Source: Rufibacter roseolus
GTDB lineage: Bacteria; Bacteroidota; Bacteroidia; Cytophagales; Hymenobacteraceae
Reading direction: 5' to 3'
Length of the DNA stretch: 64,000 nt
Assembly: GCF_017916365.1 (NCBI RefSeq)
Contig: NZ_JAFMSU010000001.1
Location: forward strand, 2,013,028 to 2,077,027
Both the position numbers and the translations under genes were made by a program. The notes below the pieces were generated by a model that made no database searches, was not told the DNA's origin, and saw only the letters and a list, made by a program, of their open reading frames with translations. Shown piece after piece: positions 55,048 through 64,000 of the stretch (its first letter is position 1; every line of letters starts with the position of its first letter).

Positions 55048-55078
55048 AGAAAGCCTTCCCAACCGGGGAAGGCTTTCT
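55048..55078. terminator. Terminator after YtxH genes
   Basis: AGAAAGCCTTCCC / complement, 13-bp stem, 5-nt loop. It is 240 bp past the second YtxH stop. Confidence 0.75.
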
Positions 55079-55152
55079 GCATTTACAGGCTTCTGGTTTT
55101 TGGGGCATTATTTTTGAAAAGAGGCCCTTAACGGTTTCTCACTTCCAGAGAT

Positions 55153-55415
55153 CGCTGGCGCGAGCGTCCCGCTCGTGTCCGCACGCATTGTTGACCCTCT
55201 TTTGCTTCCTTCTTTTCAGGGTCCAGGTGTTCTGCTTGATCTTCAAAGTACTTCTCCTCCTATTTGTCATCTTGAAAAGATTTTGTGGGCGAACTAGAAA
55301 AGCGTTGAAGAAGCGACTTTACCGCTTATTCCTAAGATCCTTTCAGGATGATAAAAGAGGGTAGGGCTATTTATCAGCAATACGTGCGGACACGAGCGGG
55401 ACGCTCGCGCCAGCG
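55153..55415. mobile_element. MITE-like element with perfect 33-bp inverted ends
   Basis: 55153-55185 (CGCTGGCGCGAGCGTCCCGC ...) is exactly complementary to 55383-55415; similarity continues inward imperfectly. The 263-bp unit encodes nothing and contains a complete short TGTCATCC copy (55265-55353), so one element seems to have inserted inside the other. Confidence 0.7.
55265..55353. repeat. TGTCATCC repeat D, short two-ended copy
   Basis: Left end TGTCATCTTGAAAAGATTTT then GTGGGCGAACTAGAAAAGCG; right end AAGATCCTTTCAGGATGATA. An 89-bp unit without a gene, nested in the 33-bp inverted-repeat element. Confidence 0.75.
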
Positions 55416-55477
55416 TGTGAAAGCTACGGTTGCACTTTATATGCGTTTCGTAACCAGATTTCAGGAAAACTGCCCAT

Positions 55478-55517
55478 AAACAGAAAGGCCGCTCTCATTG
55501 GAGCGGCCTTTCTGTTT
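55478..55517. terminator. Terminator of lysS
   Basis: Perfect 17-bp stem AAACAGAAAGGCCGCTC / complement with a 6-nt loop, T-tract on the minus strand, 42 bp after the lysS stop. Confidence 0.9.
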
Positions 55518-55558
55518 TGTATGTATGCTGATGACCATTACCACATCAGCATAGCACA

Positions 55559-57079
55559 TTAATTATTCTCTGGCTTCATTTGCGGGAAGAACAGCACATC
55601 TTGGATGGACTGTGAGTTGGTCATGATCATGCTCAGGCGGTCAATTCCGATGCCCAGACCGGCGGTTGGTGGCATGCCGTACTCCAGGGCGCGTAGGAAG
55701 TCCTCGTCCAGTACCATGGCCTCGGTGTCTCCGCGTTTGCCCAGCTCTAACTGCTCTTCAAAGCGAGCGCGTTGGTCAATGGGGTCGTTCAGCTCAGAGA
55801 AGGAGTTACATATCTCTTTTCCGTTGCAGATGGCCTCAAAGCGCTCTACTAGGCCTTCTTTGCTGCGGTGCTTTTTGGCCAGCGGGCTCATCTCCACCGG
55901 ATAGTCGGTGATGAAGGTTGGCTGGATCAGTTGCCCTTCGCATTTCTCCCCGAAGATCTCGTCAATGATCTTGCCTTTCCCGATGTTTGGGTCCAGTTTG
56001 ATGCCCAGGCTAGTAGCGGTTTCGCGAAGTTGGGCCTCGTCCATCTCAGAGATATCAATGCCGGTGAAGTGCTGGATAGCCTCAAACATGGTGAAGCGTT
56101 TCCAGGGGCGCGCGAAGTTGATCACGTTCTCGCCAACCTGTACCTCTGTGGTTCCGTGCAGCGCCAAAGCTACTTTCTCCACCATCTCTTCCACCAGGTC
56201 CATCATCCAGTAGTAGTCTTTGTAGGCCACGTACAGCTCCACCTGGGTGAACTCAGGGTTGTGGAAACGCGACATGCCTTCGTTCCGGAAGTCTTTGGAG
56301 AACTCGTACACGCCATCAAAACCACCCACGATCAGACGCTTCAGGTACAGCTCATTGGCGATACGCAGGTACAAGGTCATGTCCAGGGTGTTGTGGTGCG
56401 TCTTGAACGGACGGGCGGCGGCGCCTCCGTACAGCGGCTGCAGGATTGGCGTTTCCACCTCCAGGTAACCACGCTCGTTCAGGTATTCGCGCATGGTGTT
56501 CACCAGCCTGGTCCGCTTGATGAAAGTATCACGCACCTCAGGGTTCACCACCAGGTCCACGTAACGCTGACGGTAACGCAACTCAGGATCGGTGAAGGCA
56601 TCGTACACGTGCTCCACGCCGTTCTCATCCACCTCACGCTTCACAATAGGTAGCGGTTTCAAAGACTTAGCCAATAGGGTCAGCTCCGTTACGTGCACCG
56701 AGGTTTCACCCACTTGGGTTTTGAACACATAGCCTTTCACTCCAATGAAGTCCCCAATGTCCAGCATCTTCTTGAACACGGTGTTGTAGAGGTCCTTGTT
56801 CTCGCCCGGGGCGATGTCATCCCGCGACACGTAGATCTGGATGCGGCCTGAGCTGTCCATGAGCTCGGCAAACGAGGCCTTGCCCATCACGCGGCGGCTC
56901 ATCAATCGGCCGGCCAGGCTTACTTCCTGGTAGTTGTTCTGCTCCGGATCGTAGTTGTCCTTTATATCCTTGGCCGTGGCGGTCACGTCAAAAAGTTCGG
57001 AAGGGTAGGGGTTGATGCCCATCTTCTGGAGCTCTTCGCGCTCATGGCGCCGGCGTAGTTCCTGTTCGCTTAAATGCAT
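55559..57079 (-). CDS. lysS: Lysyl-tRNA synthetase, class II
   Basis: 506 residues. It charges tRNA(Lys) with lysine. The N-terminal OB-fold anticodon domain (about 55-150, with [20 protein letters not shown]) precedes the class II catalytic core: motif 2 [18 protein letters not shown] and motif 3 [10 protein letters not shown]. Single gene with its own terminator. Confidence 0.97.
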   Translation of the reverse strand: MHLSEQELRRRHEREELQKMGINPYPSELFDVTATAKDIKDNYDPEQNNYQEVSLAGRLMSRRVMGKASFAELMDSSGRIQIYVSRDDIAPGENKDLYNTVFKKMLDIGDFIGVKGYVFKTQVGETSVHVTELTLLAKSLKPLPIVKREVDENGVEHVYDAFTDPELRYRQRYVDLVVNPEVRDTFIKRTRLVNTMREYLNERGYLEVETPILQPLYGGAAARPFKTHHNTLDMTLYLRIANELYLKRLIVGGFDGVYEFSKDFRNEGMSRFHNPEFTQVELYVAYKDYYWMMDLVEEMVEKVALALHGTTEVQVGENVINFARPWKRFTMFEAIQHFTGIDISEMDEAQLRETATSLGIKLDPNIGKGKIIDEIFGEKCEGQLIQPTFITDYPVEMSPLAKKHRSKEGLVERFEAICNGKEICNSFSELNDPIDQRARFEEQLELGKRGDTEAMVLDEDFLRALEYGMPPTAGLGIGIDRLSMIMTNSQSIQDVLFFPQMKPENN

Positions 57080-57473
57080 GGAAACGGTCTTTCAGTGTCT
57101 TCTAAAAATCAAACCGCGAATTTCGGAAATTATTCCCATACATAGAGAAGGATGGGAGTAAACCTTTTCACTCGTTTTTATCCTGAGGTAATGTATGGTA
57201 TACTGCGTTTGTGGTTGATGGCTGCTCTGGTGCATGCAGGTTGCTTGTTGCTGGTGAGGGATTGCAGTTATTCAGTTTTCAAAAGCATAGTTGTTGCATG
57301 GCTGCTCTCCGTGCGCTCACGGCCGCGAGGCCCCGTCTTCCGCGCTCGCGCTGTACCAGCTTCCTTTGCTCCCTATGGCCGAAATGCGTGCGGCACCGGA
57401 ACCTGCTTAGGCGCTCGCCCGAAAGACTGGAAACATGGAAAGTAGCAGCATTTGTGACGTTTTCAGAACCCCT

Positions 57474-57502
57474 GTAGAGACTAGGCACTGCCTTGTCTCT
57501 AC
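57474..57502. repeat. Dispersed palindrome B, copy 3
   Basis: GTAGAGAC ... GTCTCTAC arms around TAGGCACTGCCTT; the outer bases pair further than in the other copies. Confidence 0.75.
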
Positions 57503-57552
57503 CACGCATTCCCCCTTCTCGGAAGGGTAGAAATTTCATTTTATTATGGTTT

Positions 57553-57603
57553 AAGTCTGTGACTTGGACCTATAATGACCGGAAGTTTGCAACCTCCGAG
57601 AGG
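57553..57603 (+). repeat. Dispersed repeat A, copy 2
   Basis: Same 20-base start as 6436-6486; hairpin here is CGGAAGTT-tgc-AACCTCCG. Confidence 0.8.
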
Positions 57604-57643
57604 TAAGAGTATCTAGAAATAGTAAATCCATGCACCGGAAAAA

Positions 57644-57691
57644 GAAAGCGAATGGGGGCTGCTTTCTAGAAAACAGCCCCCATTCGCTTTC
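57644..57691. repeat. Core palindrome family, perfect arms
   Basis: 18-bp perfect arms GAAAGCGAATGGGGGCTG / complement (57644-57661 and 57674-57691); the inner 12 bases (CTTTCTAGAAAA) nearly complete the TTTT-AAAA core. It lies 21 bp past the AKR stop. Confidence 0.85.
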
Positions 57692-57712
57692 AACAGAAAA
57701 TACTATCACCTC

Positions 57713-58708
57713 TTACTTGGGCAGTTCCAGTTTGTTCAGCTCATCGGTGATGAAGGTGATTTCCTCCTGGCTGAGCTGCACGTCCATGGCTTTGGCATTC
57801 TGGATGGTCTGCTCGGCGTTGCGGGCGCCTACCAGCGCAATGGTGATGCCGGGCTGTGCAATGGTCCAGCGGAGCACCAGCTGGCCCAGCGTGGCGTTCT
57901 TGTCATCGGCCAGTGGCTTGATCTTGTCCAGGAAGGCATTCACTTTTACTAGGTTTTCGGGTTGGTAAATGGGCAGACTGGCGCGGTGGTCACCTTCGTT
58001 GAAGTGGTGGCCGGGTTTGATCTTGCCGGTGAGTAAACCACGTTCCAGCGGGCTGTAAGCTAAAATCCCGATCTGCTGCTCCAGGCTGTGCGGCACCACA
58101 TCGGCTTCAATGTTGCGGTGCACCATGCTGTAGGGCACCTGATTAGAAGCCAGCGTGAAGTACTTTTCAGCTTCCTGCATCTGGGCCACGTTGTAGTTGC
58201 TTACCCCGGCCTGGCGCACTTTTCCTTCTTTGATGAGCTGCGCCACCGTTTCCATGGTTTCCTGGATGGGGGTAGTAGAATCTGGCCAGTGGATTTGGTA
58301 CAGATCTATGTAATCGGTGCGTAAACGGCGGAGGCTGTCTTCACATTCTTTGATAATGCTTTCACGGCCGGCGTATTTGTAGATGTCTATCTTGTTGCCT
58401 TGGTTGTCCTCGCTGTTCATGGCGAAATCACCTTTGGCCAGATCCCAGCGCATGCCGTATTTGGTGAGGATCTGCACTTTGTCGCGCGGAATGCCTTTGA
58501 TGGCCTCGCCCACAATCTCCTCGCTCAGGCCCTGTCCGTAGATGGGCGCAGTGTCAATGGAGGTCATGCCGTGATCGTAGGCGGCTTTGATGGCATCCAC
58601 GGCCTCCTGCCGCTCTGTTCCGCCCCACATCCAGCCGCCGGCGGCCCAGGCGCCAAACGTCAGCACTGATACTTCCAGGTCTGTGGTTCCTAATTTTCTG
58701 TATTCCAT
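57713..58708 (-). CDS. Aldo/keto reductase
   Basis: 331 residues. NADPH-dependent carbonyl reductase barrel. Catalytic set: Asp in SIDTAPIYGQG with Tyr, Lys in ILTKYGM and His in YQIHWPD; cofactor-binding QIGILAYSPLERGLLTG follows. Substrate unknown; the sequence is of the YhdN/IolS-like AKR11-type group. Confidence 0.93.
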   Translation of the reverse strand: MEYRKLGTTDLEVSVLTFGAWAAGGWMWGGTERQEAVDAIKAAYDHGMTSIDTAPIYGQGLSEEIVGEAIKGIPRDKVQILTKYGMRWDLAKGDFAMNSEDNQGNKIDIYKYAGRESIIKECEDSLRRLRTDYIDLYQIHWPDSTTPIQETMETVAQLIKEGKVRQAGVSNYNVAQMQEAEKYFTLASNQVPYSMVHRNIEADVVPHSLEQQIGILAYSPLERGLLTGKIKPGHHFNEGDHRASLPIYQPENLVKVNAFLDKIKPLADDKNATLGQLVLRWTIAQPGITIALVGARNAEQTIQNAKAMDVQLSQEEITFITDELNKLELPK

Positions 58709-59168
58709 TTTGCTTTGTGTTAAGTTCTGAATTCGGTTCAGGCTGCCTTTGAAAGCGGCCTAACCTGTATGTACGAATGCCAAAGAAAAGGACTAGGTTC
58801 AGGAAAAAGAATATTGCGATGGTGGTGCGAAGTATACTAAGCTGTTCCAATGCGGTTTAAAAGCGGGAGTGGGATGCCTATCACCGATGGAAGCCTGTTA
58901 CAACCCTCCCTTGTGAGGAGAGATGTTTCCGGGGGCTGGCAGGAACCTTCTTCTGGAAAAGGTAAAGAAGCTGCCGGCGCCTTGCTGGTGACCGGAATAG
59001 CCTCGATTTTGTTTTACTTTATCAAGCGGCGAGAGAAGCAAAGTAAAGTAAGGTCTGGTCTTTCCTGGTTTTGGCCCTGAAACAGAAAAACAGGCTAAAA
59101 TCGCTGGGGCGGAAATCCTAATCCTTCACGGGCTTTCGCCGTTTAAGACAGAAACAAATCCCCCGACT
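58709..59168. other. Intergenic region with doubtful small frame
   Basis: 460 bp between divergent genes. A 76-codon plus-strand frame (58850-59080) has a possible membrane helix (ALLVTGIASILFYFI) but no family, so it is not called. A core-palindrome half-site (CCTGAAACAGAAAAACAGGC) lies near 59078-59097. Confidence 0.4.
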
Positions 59169-59636
59169 ATGAAATGTGAATTGAGCCTGATCTTCGAGGA
59201 AAACGACGGAACGCTGCGCTGGATCTTCAATATATTGATTTACGCCCACCAGATCAGCGACCCGCCCGTGCGCAAGATGCTGCAGCCTACTTTAAAGGAG
59301 TTTTTGCACAAACGCAGCTACCAGGAGGTGGTGCGCCTGGCCGAGACCGACATTGACGAAGGGGATTTCGTGCGCGATTACCTGAAGCAGAACCTCATCA
59401 AGTTCAACGCCTCACAGGTGCGGGTGAAAGGGGAGAAGATCAAGTCCATGTGCTTTACCATTGAACAGGCGGGGCACATGCAGGCCGCCGCAGACCCAGA
59501 ATCAGTAGACCCCGAGGTATTGGCTTTATTTGAAGGCCACGAACTGAAACTACACCAGATCAACCTTTGTGCCATAGAAGCCTTGAAAACCGCGGGTGCT
59601 AAGGGCGTGCACATTGAGAAGTTTAGCCACGAGTAA
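59169..59636 (+). CDS. Hypothetical cytoplasmic protein
   Basis: 155 residues, no signal peptide or membrane helix. Charged alpha/beta composition with a KFNASQVRVKGEKIKSMC block and a C-terminal IEKFSHE. The codon pattern resembles nearby real genes. I do not recognise a family. Confidence 0.65.
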   Translation: MKCELSLIFEENDGTLRWIFNILIYAHQISDPPVRKMLQPTLKEFLHKRSYQEVVRLAETDIDEGDFVRDYLKQNLIKFNASQVRVKGEKIKSMCFTIEQAGHMQAAADPESVDPEVLALFEGHELKLHQINLCAIEALKTAGAKGVHIEKFSHE

Positions 59637-59698
59637 GATTTGGGGATGTGGAGATTTGGAGATGTAAGGAGATGAACCGATTTGCCCTTAAATGAAAT

Positions 59699-59724
59699 CG
59701 GCCTGTTTTTGGGAAAACAGGCCG
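59699..59724. repeat. Core palindrome family, short perfect copy
   Basis: CGGCCTGTTTT-tggg-AAAACAGGCCG, between convergent genes. No strong T-tract. Confidence 0.8.
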
Positions 59725-59780
59725 AAAAAGCTTTGTGTAAAATATTTAATCATCCATTCCTTCTCGCATCACTCCAAAGA

Positions 59781-60815
59781 TTACGCTGCAGCCGCCATTT
59801 GAAGGGTGGAACCATCCAGGAACAGAGGCTCCACTTGGGCGCGCAGGCGATTCTCTACGAAACTGTTGCTCAGGTGCTCTGGCAATTCAGCCACCACTTT
59901 GCGGTATTTCTCCAGGCCTATGGCCTGGGCCACATAACTCTCGTGCAAGCCATTCATGTAGCTCACAATAGATAGCAGGCACTCATGGAAGAGTTTGAAG
60001 TCAATCTCGGCCTCCACAAAACGCTCAATCTCTTTCTGGGTAGAAGAGATGCGCAGACGGCTCAGTAGATCAAACAGCGTGGTATAGCCCATGCGCCAGG
60101 TGATCTGTTGCCAATGCTGCGGCGACCATTTGTCCAGCACTTTGCCGGTTTTTGTGCTTTTAATGGCCGTGGCCGGGTTCTTCTGCACCTGTTGCCGGAT
60201 AGCGTTAGCCGTGAGCTTTCTGGTAGTGCGCAGAAACTGTCCTATCTGGGCTTGCGCCTCAATCTCTTTGCCGGCAATCTGCAGCCCTGCCTTGTAGCCC
60301 GCCAGCGGCAACCGGTGAATGCTGTAGTCATTGTATGGACCGGCCGCATAATACCCAATGGCTCTGGGATAGGCATTCTTCACCACCAGTCTACCTGCTT
60401 CTCTTCTGATGGCCGCCTCATTGTTGGTTTTGGTGCCCAGCGTGTATAGGAAAGCCTGCAGCCCCGCAAAAATAGAATAATACGCCTGCGGGAAAGTCCA
60501 GTGCAGGGCATTGCGCAGGTACGTCTCATCACCCAACTCGGCGGTGGCTCTAAGTGCATATTCTGTGCTCCAACTGTTGTGCAGTATCCTGGCAATCGCT
60601 GCCAGATCCTGCTCCGTCAAGTCGGCGGAATGTTGTCTGAAAAAGGCATTGTTTCTCAGGCCAGATTCTTCCGAGCTATGGCTGATATGGTAGTTGATCG
60701 CAAAAAAGTAGTTTAGAAACACTTGCGCCGGAATGGATCTCCGCCAGGCAGAATCCTGCGGTTTTTGCTCCTCCTGAAAGAGCGGAATCACATTTTCATC
60801 TATTACCTTCTTCAT
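59781..60815 (-). CDS. Hypothetical alpha-helical protein
   Basis: 344 residues, no signal peptide. It is rich in aromatic residues and predicted helices, with a conserved-looking YYAAGPYNDYSIHRLPLAGY segment near 155-175 and a basic middle (about 200-230). No family recognised and no catalytic motif visible. It faces the large secreted nuclease gene across 344 bp. Confidence 0.7.
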   Translation of the reverse strand: MKKVIDENVIPLFQEEQKPQDSAWRRSIPAQVFLNYFFAINYHISHSSEESGLRNNAFFRQHSADLTEQDLAAIARILHNSWSTEYALRATAELGDETYLRNALHWTFPQAYYSIFAGLQAFLYTLGTKTNNEAAIRREAGRLVVKNAYPRAIGYYAAGPYNDYSIHRLPLAGYKAGLQIAGKEIEAQAQIGQFLRTTRKLTANAIRQQVQKNPATAIKSTKTGKVLDKWSPQHWQQITWRMGYTTLFDLLSRLRISSTQKEIERFVEAEIDFKLFHECLLSIVSYMNGLHESYVAQAIGLEKYRKVVAELPEHLSNSFVENRLRAQVEPLFLDGSTLQMAAAA

Positions 60816-61159
60816 GTTTTTTTAACAGAATTCAAGGCTATAGAGTTGCATAATTGCTAATTATTTTAGGTTAATAATATGCTGATAATCAATAGTTTAT
60901 AAAGTAATTAGCAAGAATTTTTTAAGTGCTAAAACAGCTAGGTATGAGAAGTTTAGGTACCATGGAAATGGATTAAATCAGAGAATTCATTTGCGGTAAA
61001 AGGGGAGGTTGTAGCCGATGGTAAAAAATAATCCAAACGTAACCTTTCATCCAAAGCTTATGGTTACTTTTGTTTCCGGGTCCGGTCTTCAGTATCGGCT
61101 GTTTGTTAACCTCTTATGTCATCTCTTTCTTCCTCCATCTTTTCAAATAGTTCTATTTT
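60816..61159. other. Divergent intergenic region
   Basis: 344 bp, noticeably A+T-rich, with promoters expected for both flanking genes. No exact TAnnTTTG box or repeat is seen. Confidence 0.4.
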
Positions 61160-64000
61160 ATGATTAAACCTTTACAAAAATTAACTTTTCTTCTAATTGC
61201 ACTCTGCTGCTTAGGAATTAGTGGAAATGCTTTTGGGCAAGTGTTTACAGAGGAATTTGAATATCCTGCTGGAGCAGAACTAAAAGGAACAAACAGTTGG
61301 ATGCAGACGGGTACTGCCGCTACTCCAACCATTTTGGTTTCTACAAGTGGCTTAAGTTATTCGGGCTCTCCTTCGTCAAACAAGGGGAACGCCGCTGTGC
61401 TTAATGCAAATGGTGACGATATCAATAAGGTACTTCCAACTACTTATGGCGTTGGGAAAACCGTGTATGCTTCTTTTTTAGTGAATGTAGCAACAGCACG
61501 TACCGGGGATTACTTCTTTCACTTGGGCGCCCCTTCTATAGGCTCAACTTATGTTGGCCGGGTGTGGGTGAAAAGTGCAGAAGGTGGTTTTCAGTTGGGC
61601 GTAAGCAAAGCGACAAACTCAAGTCCATTGCCCGCTGCTACCTATGGAAGCCAAGTTCTTGCGTTAAATACTACCCATTTGGTTGTATTGAAATACACAA
61701 TAGTTGAAGGTACAGGTAATGATGTAGCTGAAATCTTCGTGAACCCTGACCTAGGCGGAACCGAACCTGCTAGTTATTTGGCAAAGGCCGAAGTTACCAC
61801 TGCCGGTGAAGTAACTTCTGTTGGTTCAGTGGCGCTCCGTCAGGGGGGAGCATCTTCTGGAGCTAATTTAACTGTGGATGGCATCAGAGTTAGTGACAAC
61901 TGGGCTGATGTAACCCCTGCCGCTGTGGCAGACAATACCCCTCCAACCTTAACCTCCTTTACCCCGGCAAATAACACCACTAACGTACCTACCAACACTG
62001 ACTTCGTTCTGACTTTCAGTGAGCCGGTAGTGGCCGGAACGGGTAAAGTGGGCCTTACCTCTAGTGGAGACCCCATTACAAAATTCACCACTGATGCAGA
62101 TGTGGTTTACTCAGGTTCCACGGTGACCATTAAGAACACTGCCCTTCAGTCTAACACAACTTACACGGCTTTCATTGAGAACACGGCCTTCAAAGATGCA
62201 GCCGGTAATTTCTACGGCGGGCTGTCTGGGTCTTCCTGGACCTTCACCACGGCCGCAGCCGTTACACCGGTGCTATCCTCTTCCGTTACTTCCATTGTAT
62301 TTCCGGGTACGGCCTTAAACAAAGGCATGACCAGATCATATGACCTGTCTGCCTCAAACCTAACTGGTGATGTGACTGTAACGGTAACCGGTCCATTTAC
62401 CATCTCTAAGACCGACGGTTCTTTTGCCTCTACACCTTTGGTGTTCACCAAAGAAGAACTGGCTACTACCCAGAAAGTATACGTGCGCTTTACGCCTACC
62501 GCTTTAGGAAACAACACTGGCTCTATATCCCAGGCTTCTGCCGGTGCTCAGGCTGTTACCGTAAATCTTTCAGGCTTGGGAGTTGATCCTTACAACCAGA
62601 ACTTCAACGACCCGGCTTTCTTAACCAACAGCGGCTGGATGCAATACAGCGTGGCCGGTGCGCAGGTGTGGGCCAGCACCAACTTCGGGCGCGACTGCCT
62701 TACCGGTTGCAACGCTTCTACCGTGAACAAGGCTGTCCAGATCAACGGTTTTGTGAGTGGTGCCAGCGTACCAAACGAAGACTGGTTGATTTCTCCGCAA
62801 CTGGATCTGGCCTCTTTCACCAATACCCCGGTGCTGGAATTCTGGACCATCTCGGCTTTTGCCGGAAACCAACTGAAACTGGTGTACTCTGCAGATTACA
62901 CCGGTACCGGTAACCCGAAAGATGCCACCTGGACTGAAGTGCCGGGCGTGTTCCCTGCCTCCAACAGCAACCTCTGGACCCTGTCGCAGGGAATTGAATT
63001 GCCTAAGACAGCCAAGTACGTGGCTTTTGTCTACACCTCCTCAGAAAGTGGCGCTTCCCGCTGGACCGTTGATGATTTCAAGATCCAAGACGTAAGCAGC
63101 TACAATACTATTCCTTCCAAAGTTCTGGTGTTTGGTGAAACTGAAGTAGGGGCCAAATCTGCTGCGCAGACTGTTAACTTCAGAGCGGTAGGGTACGGTA
63201 ACATCACGGTAACCGCATCGGCTGGCTTTGAGGTGTCTATGGACAATGGCAATGCTTTTGCCGCTTCCGTGACCATCCCAGAAGCAGAGGCTGCGGCCGC
63301 TGCTGGCAAAACCGTACAGGTACGTTTCGCGCCAACCGCCAAACAGCTGAAAGTAGAAGGAACCTTAACCTTTGCGGGTACCGGTTTAGACACTAAGACG
63401 ATCAATCTGTCAGGTTCCTCTTACCTTAAATCTGAGACCTTTGACGTAGCCACCTACAACATGGAGTTCTTCGGGAACGGCACCAAGATCGCGGGCAATT
63501 ACGGTCCTGCCGATGCTGACCTGCAGATTGCCAATGCCACTACCGTAGTACAGACCTTGAACGCAGACATCATCGGGATTGAGGAAATCAGTGATGAGGC
63601 TTCTCTGGAAGAGTTGGTGACCAATTTGCCAGGCACTTACGGCAAGCAGCTTTCGCCGGTGTACTCATACTCTATCAAACCAAATTCTTCTACCACGCCT
63701 TTCCCGGCCCAGAAAATCGGCTTTATCTATAACACCGCTACTACTACCCCGGTTGGTTTCAGGGTGATGTTTGAAGGCCTGTACAGACAAGCCGTAGCCG
63801 GTACTACCACCCTTATTGATGACGATTTCTGGTCATCTGGTAGATTGCCGTACATGGGTACTTTTGATGTGACGGTAAACGGCATCACCAAACGCGTAAG
63901 AGTGATTGATATTCACGCCAAATCCGGCTCAGCCAACACAGACTACAACCGCCGTGTGGCCGACCTGAGAGTGCTGAAAGATTCTTTGGATGCGTACTAT
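61160..64000 (+). CDS. Large secreted endonuclease/exonuclease/phosphatase-type protein, 3' end outside window
   Basis: 947 codons are open from the ATG at 61160 to the edge. Order: signal peptide (about 1-27, ending FGQ), a concanavalin-like/LamG-type N-terminal domain (about 30-245), an SbsA-type Ig-like domain starting TPPTLTSFTPANNTTNVP (about 258-365), a second beta-sandwich, a choice-of-anchor J-like domain with WLISPQLDL (about 475-640), another Ig-like domain and then the nuclease fold beginning FDVATYNMEFFG with the metal-binding Glu in IIGIEEIS and IDIHAKSG. The architecture fits extracellular nucleases exported by the type IX system; the sorting tail would lie to the right. Confidence 0.9.
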   Translation, partial: MIKPLQKLTFLLIALCCLGISGNAFGQVFTEEFEYPAGAELKGTNSWMQTGTAATPTILVSTSGLSYSGSPSSNKGNAAVLNANGDDINKVLPTTYGVGKTVYASFLVNVATARTGDYFFHLGAPSIGSTYVGRVWVKSAEGGFQLGVSKATNSSPLPAATYGSQVLALNTTHLVVLKYTIVEGTGNDVAEIFVNPDLGGTEPASYLAKAEVTTAGEVTSVGSVALRQGGASSGANLTVDGIRVSDNWADVTPAAVADNTPPTLTSFTPANNTTNVPTNTDFVLTFSEPVVAGTGKVGLTSSGDPITKFTTDADVVYSGSTVTIKNTALQSNTTYTAFIENTAFKDAAGNFYGGLSGSSWTFTTAAAVTPVLSSSVTSIVFPGTALNKGMTRSYDLSASNLTGDVTVTVTGPFTISKTDGSFASTPLVFTKEELATTQKVYVRFTPTALGNNTGSISQASAGAQAVTVNLSGLGVDPYNQNFNDPAFLTNSGWMQYSVAGAQVWASTNFGRDCLTGCNASTVNKAVQINGFVSGASVPNEDWLISPQLDLASFTNTPVLEFWTISAFAGNQLKLVYSADYTGTGNPKDATWTEVPGVFPASNSNLWTLSQGIELPKTAKYVAFVYTSSESGASRWTVDDFKIQDVSSYNTIPSKVLVFGETEVGAKSAAQTVNFRAVGYGNITVTASAGFEVSMDNGNAFAASVTIPEAEAAAAAGKTVQVRFAPTAKQLKVEGTLTFAGTGLDTKTINLSGSSYLKSETFDVATYNMEFFGNGTKIAGNYGPADADLQIANATTVVQTLNADIIGIEEISDEASLEELVTNLPGTYGKQLSPVYSYSIKPNSSTTPFPAQKIGFIYNTATTTPVGFRVMFEGLYRQAVAGTTTLIDDDFWSSGRLPYMGTFDVTVNGITKRVRVIDIHAKSGSANTDYNRRVADLRVLKDSLDAYY

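Larger units (their letters stand above)
54808..55558. other. Large repeat-rich intergenic region
   Basis: 751 bp. Contains a terminator (55048-55078), a decayed core palindrome (about 55095-55135), an element with perfect 33-bp inverted ends (55153-55415) and the lysS terminator (55478-55517). The first 240 bp show no recognisable feature. Confidence 0.6.
57080..57712. other. Intergenic region lysS-AKR
   Basis: 633 bp upstream of lysS and downstream of the aldo/keto reductase. Holds palindrome B copy 3, repeat A copy 2 and a perfect core palindrome. The stretch 57180-57470 contains an open but gene-unlike GC-rich sequence. Confidence 0.5.

Noticed and set aside
57152-57445. 97-codon GC-rich frame
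   Set aside because: Lies in a repeat-rich gap, low-complexity Arg/Ala/Ser content, no family.
58850-59080. 76-codon frame with a possible membrane helix
   Set aside because: No homology recognised, unusual start and no ribosome-binding site; kept only as a note.

Overview
The window looks like a chromosomal segment of a Bacteroidota bacterium, most likely order Cytophagales, family Hymenobacteraceae (a Rufibacter- or Pontibacter-like genome). This is inference from several lines: type IX secretion components (PorQ, a PorD/DUF4835 protein, a PorE-like TPR-PD40-OmpA protein), the bacillithiol gene bshA, a Bacteroidetes-type RNA polymerase omega gene, the gene order bamD-rpoZ-coaC/coaB-porD-recN, several TAnnTTTG -7 promoter boxes and few Shine-Dalgarno sequences. 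I see no rRNA, tRNA, prophage, intact insertion sequence or CRISPR array. Almost everything is housekeeping or envelope biology; the unusual content lies mainly between the genes.

Layout. 1-6.3 kb: a gene cut by the edge, an S41 peptidase, a small lipoprotein, then dxr and rseP, a DUF6702 protein and a predicted outer-membrane lipoprotein. 6.3-7.3 kb is repeat-rich and gene-free. 7.3-15 kb: PorE-like protein facing lon-porQ, then hslU. 15-19.3 kb: a gene broken by a 17-bp duplication, an SDR oxidoreductase, an S1/P1 nuclease, a DUF922 protein and a small secreted protein. 19.4-32.8 kb is all on the minus strand: prfB (with its programmed frameshift), an AT-rich PD-(D/E)XK nuclease-like gene, ilvE, an operon plsC-gatC-TPR/membrane protein-ABC ATPase-cobalamin adenosyltransferase, a NUDIX hydrolase, bshA and a GH3/beta-lactamase fusion. 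33-43.4 kb: mutL, two tandem rhomboid proteases, nfeD-SPFH, an amidohydrolase, a decayed GIY-YIG nuclease element, mdh and tilS. 43.4-50.7 kb: ostA-like, bamD, rpoZ, coaC, coaB, porD and recN, probably an envelope/housekeeping cluster. 51.3-64 kb: M28 peptidase, Kazal lipoprotein plus cupin, two YtxH-domain proteins, lysS, an aldo/keto reductase, two unrecognised genes and the first 947 codons of a very large secreted endonuclease-like protein that runs off the right edge.

Intergenic DNA is packed with hairpins. Some are ordinary long-stem terminators at operon ends. Superimposed on these is a recurring palindrome whose core reads GGGCTGTTTT-n4-AAAACAGCCC (perfect or decayed, roughly twenty sites), present even in a divergent promoter region. 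Further dispersed repeat families occur: TGTCATCCTGAAAGGATCTT ends that flank a small frameshifted GIY-YIG nuclease gene and also bound short gene-less copies, plus at least four other two- or three-copy palindromic families. The GIY-YIG/inverted-repeat unit and the core palindrome family are the best candidates for undescribed biology. Copy number and mobility could not be tested here.
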